From Clostridiales bacterium (GTDB taxonomy: Bacteria > Bacillota > Clostridia > Lachnospirales > Lachnospiraceae): 36,483 nt of DNA. The position numbers and the translations under genes are program-made. Below are positions 1 to 7,319 of the stretch, piece by piece. The notes under the pieces were generated by a model, which was not told the origin of the DNA, searched no databases, and saw only the letters and a program-made list of their open reading frames with translations. The stretch covers positions 1-36,483 of the forward strand of contig JAQXPY010000176.1 in the NCBI GenBank assembly GCA_029100885.1, read 5' to 3'. Each line of letters starts with the position of its first letter. Position 1 is the stretch's first letter.

Positions 1-1
1 C

Positions 2-7
2 ACCTCC
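2..7 (-). promoter_or_regulatory. Ribosome-binding site of a gene lying off the left edge
   Basis: Read on the minus strand this is GGAGGT, a near-perfect Shine-Dalgarno sequence. The start codon it serves would lie just left of base 1, so a leftward gene probably begins outside the window. An extended -10 like string (TGCTATACT on the minus strand, 13-21) lies so close that it would leave almost no leader, so it may not be the promoter used. Confidence 0.4.
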
Positions 8-250
8 GGTGAAGTATAGCATATGCAAATCTTCGGCTGTTACAAATACGTTGTCATTTCTGTTTTTCAAGCGTTTGGTCAATTTTACATTTTTTGACGC
101 AGCGCTATGTTGTACATATTACGTCAAAGGTCTTAAATAAAGGCTCATCCTGAGAAGTATAAGCGATAATCTTCCTTTAAAGAGGTCGATGCGATGTTGA
201 ACCGTCTATCGGGACTAAACCCGGGCGTATTTTCTTTTTTGCGAACGTCT

Positions 251-2119
251 TTATTCTACTGTGACGCTCTTGGCAAGGTTCCTCGGCTTGTCCACATCCA
301 GACCTCTGGAGACAGATACATAGTATCCCAGCAGCTGGAGCGGAATTACTGCAAGAGAAGCTGTAAAGTGTGGATCGATCTTCGGAATATAGGTAACGAA
401 GTCGGCTGTATCCTCACTCTCGTAATGGCCGTAGGTGGTGAGTGCCATCAGGTAGGCACCGCGGCTCTTGCACTCGACCATATTGGAAACAGTTTTTTCA
501 TAGAGTGCATTCTGAGTCAGAACGCCGATAACCAGAGTTCCGTCCTCAATAAGAGAGATCGTGCCGTGCTTCAGCTCTCCTGCGGCATAGGCTTCACTGT
601 GAATGTATGAGATCTCCTTCATTTTCAGGCTTCCCTCAAGGGATACGGCATAGTCGATGCCTCTGCCGATAAAGAAGATGTCATGCACGTTTGCAAACTT
701 TGCCGCAAACCACTGCAGTCTCTCCTTATCATCCATGATGCGCTGTATCTTTTCCGGCAGTGTCATGAGCTCATCTATATAATGACTGCATGCTTCATCG
801 GAAATGAGCCCTCTTACCATACCGAATCGAATAGCCAGCGTATACATGGCGATAAGCTGTGCGGAATAAGCCTTTGTCGTTGCCACTGCTATCTCGGGAC
901 CGGCGAGAGTATAGAACACATGATCGGCTTCGCGCGCGATAGACGAACCTACAACATTTACAACAGCAAGAGTTTTGACACCGAGCTTCTTTGCCTCTCT
1001 GAGAGCCGCAAGACTGTCTGCAGTCTCTCCGCTCTGGCTGATGACTATGACCAGACTGTTCCTGTCAAGGATCGGGCTGCGGTATCTGAACTCCGAAGCA
1101 AGCTCCACCCTTACCGGGATACGTGCCATATCCTCGATGACATACTGGGAAACCATGCCGACATGCCATGCGGAGCCGCAGGCAACGATATGAATACCGG
1201 AGATCTCAGCAATATCCTCATCGGAGAGACCAACATTGCCAAGGTCAACGGTTCCGTTATGGATCACCGAGTTGAGGGTGTCCTGAACCACCTTAGGCTG
1301 TTCATGGATCTCCTTCATCATGAAATGCTCAAAGCCGCCCTTTTCGGCAGCCTCGGCAGAATATGTGATCTCAACAGGCTCCTTTTCAACCTCGTCGCCG
1401 TCAAGATTATAAAATACAGCCTTGCCTGGTGTGAGCCTTGCCATCTCCAGATTGTTGATGTAATAAACGCTTCTGGTGTATTTAAGAATGGCAGGAACAT
1501 CTGACGCTACATAGGTCTGTCCGCCGGAGATACCGATGATCATAGGACTTTCATTTCTTGCCACCCATATCTCGCCTGGATAGTCCTTAAACATGAGCTC
1601 AAGCGCATATGAACCGCGCATGCGGACCATTGCTTTAGCTATGGCGTCAACAGGACCGATCTTGTATTTTTTATAGTAATAATCTACGAGCTTGACAGCT
1701 ACCTCCGTATCGGTCTGACTGTAAAAGCGATAGCCGTGCTTGAAAAGCTTGTCCTTAAGCTCCTGATAATTCTCTATAATTCCGTTGTGTACTCCGACCA
1801 CCTCGGACTCAACAGGTCCGGAGCCTGAGCCCGTGCAGTTTCCGGAGACATGCGGATGGGCGTTGGTCTGGGACGGAACTCCGTGAGTAGCCCACCTGGT
1901 GTGACCGATACCGCAGGTGCCCGGCAGAGCATGACCTCCGTCGGTTTTTTCATAAAGATTCTTTAGCTTTCCTGTACACTTGATGACCTCTGCAAGGGAA
2001 TCACCGTTGCGAACGGCAACCCCGGCAGAATCATAGCCTCTGTATTCCAGCTTGCTCAGACTGTCCAGCAGTATAGGAGCAGCCTGCTCTGTGCCGGTAA
2101 ATCCAACTATTCCGCACAT
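251..2119 (-). CDS. glmS: Glutamine--fructose-6-phosphate aminotransferase (isomerizing)
   Basis: GlmS makes glucosamine-6-phosphate from fructose-6-phosphate and glutamine, the first step toward UDP-GlcNAc for peptidoglycan; it is cytoplasmic. The 622 residues match the usual bacterial length of about 600-620. The protein begins MCGIVGF, so Cys2 becomes the N-terminal nucleophile of the class II glutaminase domain (about 1-230). Two SIS sugar-isomerase domains follow (about 290-440 and 460-600), and the C-terminus KPRNLAKSVTVE is the typical GlmS tail that forms the ammonia channel gate. The start at 2119 is preceded by a good Shine-Dalgarno (GGAAGGAAG). I see no glmS ribozyme core in the 2120-2435 leader. 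It is a lone leftward gene. Identity is very secure. Confidence 0.98.
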   Translation of the reverse strand: MCGIVGFTGTEQAAPILLDSLSKLEYRGYDSAGVAVRNGDSLAEVIKCTGKLKNLYEKTDGGHALPGTCGIGHTRWATHGVPSQTNAHPHVSGNCTGSGSGPVESEVVGVHNGIIENYQELKDKLFKHGYRFYSQTDTEVAVKLVDYYYKKYKIGPVDAIAKAMVRMRGSYALELMFKDYPGEIWVARNESPMIIGISGGQTYVASDVPAILKYTRSVYYINNLEMARLTPGKAVFYNLDGDEVEKEPVEITYSAEAAEKGGFEHFMMKEIHEQPKVVQDTLNSVIHNGTVDLGNVGLSDEDIAEISGIHIVACGSAWHVGMVSQYVIEDMARIPVRVELASEFRYRSPILDRNSLVIVISQSGETADSLAALREAKKLGVKTLAVVNVVGSSIAREADHVFYTLAGPEIAVATTKAYSAQLIAMYTLAIRFGMVRGLISDEACSHYIDELMTLPEKIQRIMDDKERLQWFAAKFANVHDIFFIGRGIDYAVSLEGSLKMKEISYIHSEAYAAGELKHGTISLIEDGTLVIGVLTQNALYEKTVSNMVECKSRGAYLMALTTYGHYESEDTADFVTYIPKIDPHFTASLAVIPLQLLGYYVSVSRGLDVDKPRNLAKSVTVE

Positions 2120-2262
2120 ATATAATACTTCCTTCCAAAGACTTGCTTTCTGTTGATTTCAGGCGTCTGAAGATAAAACCGTAAATAAATCGTTCAAATT
2201 AGTCTGTATCATGCCGATCCGTGCGACTTAAGATAAAGCAGCTTCATTTTTCGGATTCAGGT

Positions 2263-2291
2263 ATTATAGCATACGTATTAGGCAATTGGCA
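2263..2291 (-). promoter_or_regulatory. Probable glmS promoter (extended -10)
   Basis: On the minus strand 2263-2268 reads TATAAT and is preceded by TGC, giving the extended -10 TGCTATAAT. The -35 position (2286-2291, TGCCAA) is poor, as is often tolerated with an extended -10. It would give a leader of roughly 135 nt before the glmS start. Confidence 0.55.
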
Positions 2292-2302
2292 TAATTAAAA
2301 GG

Positions 2303-2404
2303 TCTTCTTTTTATAAAAATGCAGAAAACAGGATAAAATGCACCTGTATGCTTTTGTCTGTAAAAAACAAAAAGTTCTTCACTTATAAAAATGCAGAAAC
2401 AGGA
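2303..2404. repeat. Two diverged direct copies of a ~30-bp sequence
   Basis: The stretch around 2303-2333 and the stretch at 2375-2404 share a core of TATAAAAATGCAGAAA followed by ACAGGA, preceded in both by TTCTTC. They lie about 71 bp apart in the non-coding DNA between glmS and the inserted element. No function is evident. This is one of many short intergenic duplications in the window. Confidence 0.6.
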
Positions 2405-2435
2405 AGGAAATAATGGTATTATACTTAAAAGGCTT

Positions 2436-2600
2436 GTAACTATTCAGCACCCGTCATGATCTCAGGCGGAAAAATATGCTTGCATATTTTTCCGGATGAG
2501 ATCGTGACGAGTCTGAGGAGCAGACGGCAAACATATGAGCAAGTAATGAGCCGAAGGCGAATGGATTGCGAATATTCTTTGACGGGTGCTGAATAGTTAC
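2436..2600 (+). mobile_element. GTAA-ended MITE-like element, copy A
   Basis: This 165-bp unit begins GTAACTATTCAGCACC and ends with the exact reverse complement GGTGCTGAATAGTTAC. It is flanked on both sides by the 8-bp direct repeat AAAGGCTT (2428-2435 and 2601-2608), which is the signature of an insertion. It contains no ORF. Inside are a long hairpin (2452-2509), a small conserved hairpin GTCTG-AGGAG-CAGAC (2511-2525) and a third stem-loop centred on GAGCCGAAGGCGA (2548-2560). A second copy in opposite orientation sits at 32720-32882. IS66-family insertion sequences are known for GTAA ends and 8-bp target duplications, so this may be an IS66-derived non-autonomous element. It separates the NCS2 permease from whatever promoter lay upstream. 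Confidence 0.85.
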
Positions 2601-2661
2601 AAAGGCTTTATAACCGGTCTGCAAAGGAAAGGATCGGCAGGAGAAAGGAAAGGGGAGAGCT

Positions 2662-4017
2662 ATGCTGGAAAGATTCTTCAGACTCAGTGATAATCATACT
2701 GATGTCAGAACAGAAGTAAGAGGCGGAATCGTTACTTTCATGACCATGGCTTATATACTGGCGGTAAATCCGAGTGTGCTCTCTTCAACGGGAATGAACC
2801 CGGATGCCGTACTTATCGCTACTGCGGTATCCTCATTTGCAGCCTGCCTGATCATGGGGCTTGTGTCAAACTATCCGATGGCTCTGGCTCCCGCCATGGG
2901 ACTCAATGCTTACATGGCTTATACGGTATGCGGCAGTATGGGCTTCAGCTGGCAGGCTGCGCTGTTTGCGGTATTTCTGGAGGGAATCATTTTTATAATA
3001 CTGTCCCTTACAAATGTCCGGGAGATGATGTTCAATGCCATTCCGCTGAGCCTCAAGAAAGGCATATCCGCAGGCATAGGGCTGTTTATTGCATTTATCG
3101 GACTTCAGAATGCTGGAATAGTGCAGGACAACACATCCACCCTTGTTGCTATTGTGGACTTCAGCGCTTCCATACATTCTACCGGAATATGCGCGGCACT
3201 TGCAATAATCGGAGTAGCGGTGATCGCGGTACTCAGCAGCAAAAACGTTAAGGGAGCTATTCTGATAGGTATTCTGACCACATGGGGACTGGGTATACTG
3301 TGTCAGATGACAGGAGTCTATCTCATAGACGCGGAAAACGGCTTCGGCTCCCTGATCCCGGAGCTTCGCACTGTAAATATCGGGGCAATCAGGGAAACCT
3401 TCGGAGCCTGCTTCAGAATCGGAAGAAATATCAGCATTCCGGATCTGATAGCTATAATGTGCGCGTTTCTGTTTGTGGATCTGTTTGATACACTGGGAAC
3501 ACTGATCGCTGTTGCCGGAAAAGCCGGACTTCTTGATAAAGAGGGAAGGCTGCCTAATATCAAAAAAGCGCTGTTTGCCGATGCTATCGGCACTACTGTG
3601 GGCGCTGTTATGGGAACCTCCACGGTATCGACCTATGTGGAGAGCTCTTCGGGAGTTTCTGAGGGAGCGAGAACAGGACTCGCCTCGGTTGTAACGGGAA
3701 TCATGTTTCTGCTGTCTGTTTTTCTGGCTCCGCTTTTTGTCGCGGTTCCGGGCTTCGCAACAGCACCGGCGCTTATTTATGTGGGCTTTCTCATGATCGG
3801 AACGGTGAAGGACCTTGATTTTGATGATCTGGCAGACAGTATCCCCGCATATCTGACGATCATTTTCATGCCGCTCACCTACAGCATCTCGGACGGAATA
3901 GCAGCGGGAGTGATATTCTATACGATCCTGAATATGATGTCGGGAAAAAGGGAAAGAGTCTCCCCTATGCTGTGTGTGCTTACGGTTTTGTTTATTTTGA
4001 AGTTCGCGCTGATGTGA
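2662..4017 (+). CDS. NCS2-family guanine/hypoxanthine permease (AzgA/PbuG-like)
   Basis: This is a proton-coupled purine base importer of the inner membrane. At 451 residues it has the usual length for the AzgA branch of NCS2. The N-terminus (about 20-75) carries the branch hallmark of TFMTMAYIL followed by NPSVLSSTGM. MALAPAMGLNAY lies near 73-84 and FVDLFDTLGTLIAV near 273-286, a conserved acidic NCS2 segment; GTSTVSTYVESSSGV near 319-333 lines the binding site in this family. Hydrophobic segments are consistent with 12-14 TM helices. GGGGAG precedes the ATG at good distance. No purine riboswitch is visible upstream; instead the MITE-like element ends 61 bp before the start. Substrate specificity among adenine, guanine and hypoxanthine cannot be decided from sequence. 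Confidence 0.93.
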   Translation: MLERFFRLSDNHTDVRTEVRGGIVTFMTMAYILAVNPSVLSSTGMNPDAVLIATAVSSFAACLIMGLVSNYPMALAPAMGLNAYMAYTVCGSMGFSWQAALFAVFLEGIIFIILSLTNVREMMFNAIPLSLKKGISAGIGLFIAFIGLQNAGIVQDNTSTLVAIVDFSASIHSTGICAALAIIGVAVIAVLSSKNVKGAILIGILTTWGLGILCQMTGVYLIDAENGFGSLIPELRTVNIGAIRETFGACFRIGRNISIPDLIAIMCAFLFVDLFDTLGTLIAVAGKAGLLDKEGRLPNIKKALFADAIGTTVGAVMGTSTVSTYVESSSGVSEGARTGLASVVTGIMFLLSVFLAPLFVAVPGFATAPALIYVGFLMIGTVKDLDFDDLADSIPAYLTIIFMPLTYSISDGIAAGVIFYTILNMMSGKRERVSPMLCVLTVLFILKFALM

Positions 4018-4029
4018 CAGGAAAAGCAG

Positions 4030-4058
4030 TTGACATCAGAAAAACACGATGATATCAT
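4030..4058 (+). promoter_or_regulatory. Promoter of the aromatic operon
   Basis: TTGACA at 4030-4035 is followed after exactly 17 bp by TATCAT at 4053-4058, close to the sigma-A consensus. The -10 lies inside a perfect 12-bp palindrome GATGATATCATC (4048-4059), which could be an operator. Transcription would start near 4065 and leave a leader of about 200 nt before the first gene. Confidence 0.7.
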
Positions 4059-4086
4059 CACTTTAAAACGTTAAATCATTAAATAA

Positions 4087-4149
4087 AAACGGGCTGATGT
4101 GATGCATCCGCTCGTTTATTCATTGGAGCAGCATAAGAAGCGGATGCAT
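4087..4149 (+). promoter_or_regulatory. Aromatic-operon leader with two mutually exclusive hairpins
   Basis: Hairpin 1 pairs AAACGGGC (4087-4094) with GCTCGTTT (4110-4117), including one G-U pair, and is followed by ATT. Hairpin 2 pairs ATGCATCCGCT (4102-4112) perfectly with AGCGGATGCAT (4139-4149). The two share 4110-4112 and cannot form together, as in an attenuator or terminator/antiterminator switch. I find no T-box motif, and no run of Phe, Tyr or Trp codons. The U-run after hairpin 1 is short, so termination is uncertain. Confidence 0.45.
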
Positions 4150-4254
4150 ATTAAGGAATGTATACCGGTGAGAGAAAACGAAACGCAGCCGGCTGCAGCA
4201 GCCGACCGGGAGCGCGTAGATTGCCGCAGACGCGCAGAACGAAGCAGACGTTAA
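4102..4254 (+). CDS. Possible 50-aa leader ORF before the aromatic operon
   Basis: An ORF of 50 codons beginning MHPLVYSLEQ and ending in an Arg-rich tail (CRRRAERSRR) occupies most of the operon leader and stops 13 nt before the first aro gene. It has no good Shine-Dalgarno sequence and I recognise no family. Its start codon lies inside both alternative leader hairpins, so translation, if it occurs, would influence their folding. It may equally be a chance ORF. Confidence 0.2.
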   Translation: MHPLVYSLEQHKKRMHIKECIPVRENETQPAAAADRERVDCRRRAERSRR

Positions 4255-4267
4255 GAGGAGATTTGGA

Positions 4268-5269
4268 ATGATAGTAGTATTAAGACCCGATACAAGCAGG
4301 GAGCAGAGAGATCAGCTTATAGGATGGCTCAAGGCACAGAACGTTGATGTCCATATTTCGGAAGGAAAGGTATATACGGTCCTCGGACTCGTCGGAAATA
4401 CCGGAAATATCGACGAGGAGCTGGTTGAAAGCCTCAGCATCGTAGATTCGGTCAAGCATGTTTCGGAACCGTTTAAGAAAAGCAACAGGAAGTTTCACCC
4501 TGAAAATACAGTTGTCAGAGTCGGAAATGCGGTATTCGGTGACGGCGCCTGCACTCTTATAGCGGGACCGTGCGCTCCTGGCAATCCGGATGAGATGACA
4601 GCTCTGGCAAAGAAGCTTAAGAAAGCCGGAGCTGCGGTATTTAAAGCAGATATGTTTGCCCATACCATGTCCCCTTATGACAGCGGGAACAGATTAGGCA
4701 GCTGCGTCGAGGTCTTGTCGGAGGTAAAAAAAGCGACCGGGCTTGCGATTGCCGCCGAGGTAATGGATGCCGCACAGATAGAGAGAGCGGACTGTGCGGA
4801 CATCCTGATGGTCGGCAGAAGAAACATGGGTAATTTAGAATTGCTCAGAGAGCTCGGAAGATCAGACAGACCGGTCATACTCAGAAGAGACAGGTCAGCC
4901 GAGCTTAAGGAGCTGCTGATGAGCGCGGAGTATATCATGGCAGGAGGAAATGAAAATGTCATCCTCTGCGAGAGCGGTATCAGAACCTTCGAATCCTACA
5001 CGAGAAACACCATGGATATGTCGGCGCTGCCTCTGCTGCATGAGCTGTCTCACCTTCCTGTGATAGCCGAACCGTGCAGAGCAACAGGCTTATCCAGACT
5101 GACATATTCCATGTCAATGGCGGCAGCAGCCTGCGGAGCAGACGGAATCATGCTGGATGTCTGCGAGGATCCGATGAAGGCTCCTTATGACGGCGGACAG
5201 ATGATAACCACAGAGCAGTTTGAAAAAACAGCTTTCGGGATCAGAAGCATCAGAGAGGTAATGAGATGA
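4268..5269 (+). CDS. DAHP synthase-like protein (type I-beta fold) with altered active site
   Basis: The family joins PEP and erythrose-4-phosphate to start the shikimate pathway. The 333 residues show an N-terminal ferredoxin-like regulatory domain (about 1-70) and a KDO8P/DAHP synthase barrel (about 80-333). The fold signatures are clear: AGPC at 99-102, EVMD at 164-167, EYIM at 221-224, CESGIRTFE at 234-242 and TRNTMDMSALP at 245-255. Several catalytic hallmarks are changed. The family's GGAFKPRTSPY is here ADMFAHTMSPY (127-137), QIGARNMQN is MVGRRNMGN (181-189), LKRG is LRRD (205-208), and the DPSHATG metal-site His is Arg271 in EPCRATG. The Cys102 and Asp308 ligands remain. It heads the aro operon and overlaps tyrA by 4 bp. 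It may be a divergent enzyme, a changed-substrate enzyme or a non-catalytic regulatory paralogue. Confidence 0.8.
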   Translation: MIVVLRPDTSREQRDQLIGWLKAQNVDVHISEGKVYTVLGLVGNTGNIDEELVESLSIVDSVKHVSEPFKKSNRKFHPENTVVRVGNAVFGDGACTLIAGPCAPGNPDEMTALAKKLKKAGAAVFKADMFAHTMSPYDSGNRLGSCVEVLSEVKKATGLAIAAEVMDAAQIERADCADILMVGRRNMGNLELLRELGRSDRPVILRRDRSAELKELLMSAEYIMAGGNENVILCESGIRTFESYTRNTMDMSALPLLHELSHLPVIAEPCRATGLSRLTYSMSMAAAACGADGIMLDVCEDPMKAPYDGGQMITTEQFEKTAFGIRSIREVMR

Positions 5270-6096
5270 TACTGGGGGTTGCCGGACTCGGACTCATAGG
5301 AGGCTCCTTTGCGAGGGCATACAAGGAAGCGGGACATACTGTATATGCACATGATACCGACAGCACCATACTCGGGTATGCGATGCTGAACGGTACTGTT
5401 GACAAGGCACTGACCTTTGATAACATAAAGGAGTGCGATCTGCTGCTGATATGCACATATATCAAGGCGGCAGCTGAGTATTTTCAGGAGGCAGCGCCGC
5501 ATATTGACAGACATACGGTGGTGATAGACTGTCTCGGAGTGAAAAAGAACATCTGCAGACTGGGCTTTGCTCTGGCCGAGAAATACGGCTTTACCTATGT
5601 GGGCGGACATCCGATGGCAGGTACCCAGTATTCGGGCTTTAAGCATTCGAGAGCAAATCTTTTTCATAATGCTCCGATGGTACTGGTTCCGCCGAAATAT
5701 GATGATATAGAGTTTCTGGACGGAATCAAGAAGCTGCTCGAGCCTGCGGGCTTCGGAAAGCTGTCTGTGACCACAGCTGAGGAGCACGACAGGATGATAG
5801 GCTTTACATCGCAGATGGCGCATATCGTATCGAATGCATATATCAAGAGTCCGACTGCCGGAAGTCATAAGGGCTTTTCCGCAGGCAGCTATAAGGACCT
5901 TACCAGAGTCGCAAGGCTCAATCCTAAGATGTGGGCAGAGCTCTTTATGGACAATAAGGAGTATGTGCTTCAGGAACTGGACTGGATGATAGGCTATCTG
6001 GATGAGTATCGTCAGGCGATACTGGCAGATGACGAAGAGGAGCTGACGAGGATACTTAAGGAAGGCAGCGACAGAAAGATAAGCATTGACGGCTGA
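5266..6096 (+). CDS. tyrA: Prephenate dehydrogenase
   Basis: TyrA oxidatively decarboxylates prephenate to 4-hydroxyphenylpyruvate, the precursor of tyrosine. The 276-residue protein opens with a Rossmann dinucleotide site, GVAGLGLIGGSFARA, ending in an acidic residue at VYAHD that favours NAD over NADP. GGHPMAGTQYSGF (about 115-127) carries the catalytic-region His that is conserved in prephenate dehydrogenases. The C-terminal half is the all-helical dimerisation domain. There is no fused chorismate mutase and no ACT domain, so feedback control by tyrosine is not evident from sequence. Its ATG overlaps the stop of the upstream gene (ATGA), implying translational coupling. A 74-bp gap with a direct repeat separates it from aroB. 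Confidence 0.93.
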   Translation: MILGVAGLGLIGGSFARAYKEAGHTVYAHDTDSTILGYAMLNGTVDKALTFDNIKECDLLLICTYIKAAAEYFQEAAPHIDRHTVVIDCLGVKKNICRLGFALAEKYGFTYVGGHPMAGTQYSGFKHSRANLFHNAPMVLVPPKYDDIEFLDGIKKLLEPAGFGKLSVTTAEEHDRMIGFTSQMAHIVSNAYIKSPTAGSHKGFSAGSYKDLTRVARLNPKMWAELFMDNKEYVLQELDWMIGYLDEYRQAILADDEEELTRILKEGSDRKISIDG

Positions 6097-6109
6097 GCCT
6101 TCAAAATTA

Positions 6110-6150
6110 TTAATAATACACATAACTGTTCAGTACAGTTAATAATACAC
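6110..6150. repeat. Short direct repeat with a MITE-end-like core between tyrA and aroB
   Basis: TTAATAATACAC occurs at 6110-6121 and again at 6139-6150. Between them TAACTGTTCAG (6123-6133) exactly matches the end of MITE-like copy B, and CAGTTA follows (6136-6141). It could be a decayed remnant or solo end of that element, or a chance match within a tandem duplication. Confidence 0.4.
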
Positions 6151-6170
6151 CATACTTCAAGAGGATATAA

Positions 6171-7319
6171 ATGAGAGAAACAGATATAAACACCTCGCAT
6201 CCCTATAAGGTGCTGATAGAAAGAGGCATTTTAGGAAGCTGCGGGCAGCTGATAAGGAAATACTGCAAGGCAGCGGAAAAGGCGGAAACGGCTGTGATCA
6301 TCACAGACGATAATGTTGCTGCGCTTTATGGCGGCCGCGCGGCGGCTTCTCTGGAGGAGGAGGGCTTCAGGACACTTGTTTACACCGTTCCGAACGGAGA
6401 AGCATCCAAGAACATTTCTGTCTATGGAGAGATTCTTGAATATATGGCCCGGGAGCATGTAACAAGAAGCGATATGATCGTGGATCTCGGGGGAGGCATG
6501 ACAGGCGATATGGCAGGCTTTGCCGCAGCCACATTTTTAAGGGGAATTCCTTTTGTTCAGATACCGACGACTCTGCTGGCACAGGTGGACTCTTCGGTTG
6601 GCGGCAAGACAGGTATCGATCTGAAGGCCGGAAAGAATCTTGCCGGAGCCTTCTGTCAGCCGGAGCTGGTAATATGCGATCCCGATACGCTGGATACCCT
6701 CTCCGACAGGGTATTTGCCGAGGGCTGTGCAGAGGTCGTAAAATACGGTGTACTGGGTGATGAAAAGCTGTTTTCCCATCTGGAACAGACCGTGAAGGAC
6801 TTTGACAGGGAATACACTATCTCCAGATGTATAGAGATGAAGAGAGATATCGTAACGGTGGATGAATTTGATACCGGGCTTAGACAGCTGCTGAATCTGG
6901 GACACACTCTCGGACATGCGGCGGAGCTGCTCAGTGATTTTTCTCTGTATCACGGAGAAGCTGTATCCATCGGAATGACTGTGGTCTCAAGGGCTGCCGC
7001 CAGGGCGGGAATCTGCTCTGAGGAATGTGCCGCAAGAACGGAAGCTCTGCTGAAGCGGTTCGGTCTTCCGACAGAATGCAGCTTTTCTCCAAAGGAGCTA
7101 TTTGAGGTAATGAGGTCGGACAAGAAACGAAAGGGCAGCAGTATTTCACTGGTCATTCCGAAGAGCATAGGAGAGTGCGAGATCAGAAAAATGAGTCTTT
7201 CGGAAATGCAGATATTTATGGAAGCGGGGCTTGAAGAACTGCCGGAGGATAACGGAGACGTGGGAACAGCTGTCCGGGCAGAAGATATCGGAACCGGGGA
7301 TTTGGGAGCAAAAGCATGA
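6171..7319 (+). CDS. aroB: 3-dehydroquinate synthase
   Basis: AroB converts DAHP to 3-dehydroquinate, using NAD and a divalent metal. At 382 residues it is a little longer than the usual 350-365 because of a C-terminal tail (about 360-382) rich in Gly, Asp and Glu. Signatures include the NAD-binding DLGGGMTGDMAGF (105-117), the substrate loop TTLLAQVDSSVGGKTGID (133-150), the metal-ligand region FAEGCAEVVKYG (about 181-192) and NLGHTLGHA (about 242-250) with its ligand His residues. AGAGGA lies before the ATG. It overlaps aroA by 4 bp, so the two are translationally coupled. All recognisable catalytic motifs look intact, unlike the first gene of the operon. Confidence 0.96.
   Translation: MRETDINTSHPYKVLIERGILGSCGQLIRKYCKAAEKAETAVIITDDNVAALYGGRAAASLEEEGFRTLVYTVPNGEASKNISVYGEILEYMAREHVTRSDMIVDLGGGMTGDMAGFAAATFLRGIPFVQIPTTLLAQVDSSVGGKTGIDLKAGKNLAGAFCQPELVICDPDTLDTLSDRVFAEGCAEVVKYGVLGDEKLFSHLEQTVKDFDREYTISRCIEMKRDIVTVDEFDTGLRQLLNLGHTLGHAAELLSDFSLYHGEAVSIGMTVVSRAAARAGICSEECAARTEALLKRFGLPTECSFSPKELFEVMRSDKKRKGSSISLVIPKSIGECEIRKMSLSEMQIFMEAGLEELPEDNGDVGTAVRAEDIGTGDLGAKA

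Noticed and set aside
2120-2435. glmS ribozyme or other riboswitch in the glmS leader
   Set aside because: The conserved glmS ribozyme core is not recognisable on the minus strand, and the leader shows only an extended -10 and an unrelated direct repeat.
4059-4267. T-box leader before the aromatic operon
   Set aside because: No AGGGTGG-type T-box sequence and no specifier loop could be found; the hairpins are of another kind.
5185-6123. 312-codon minus-strand open frame opposite tyrA
   Set aside because: Antisense to a well-supported dehydrogenase; its own translation shows no recognisable domain.
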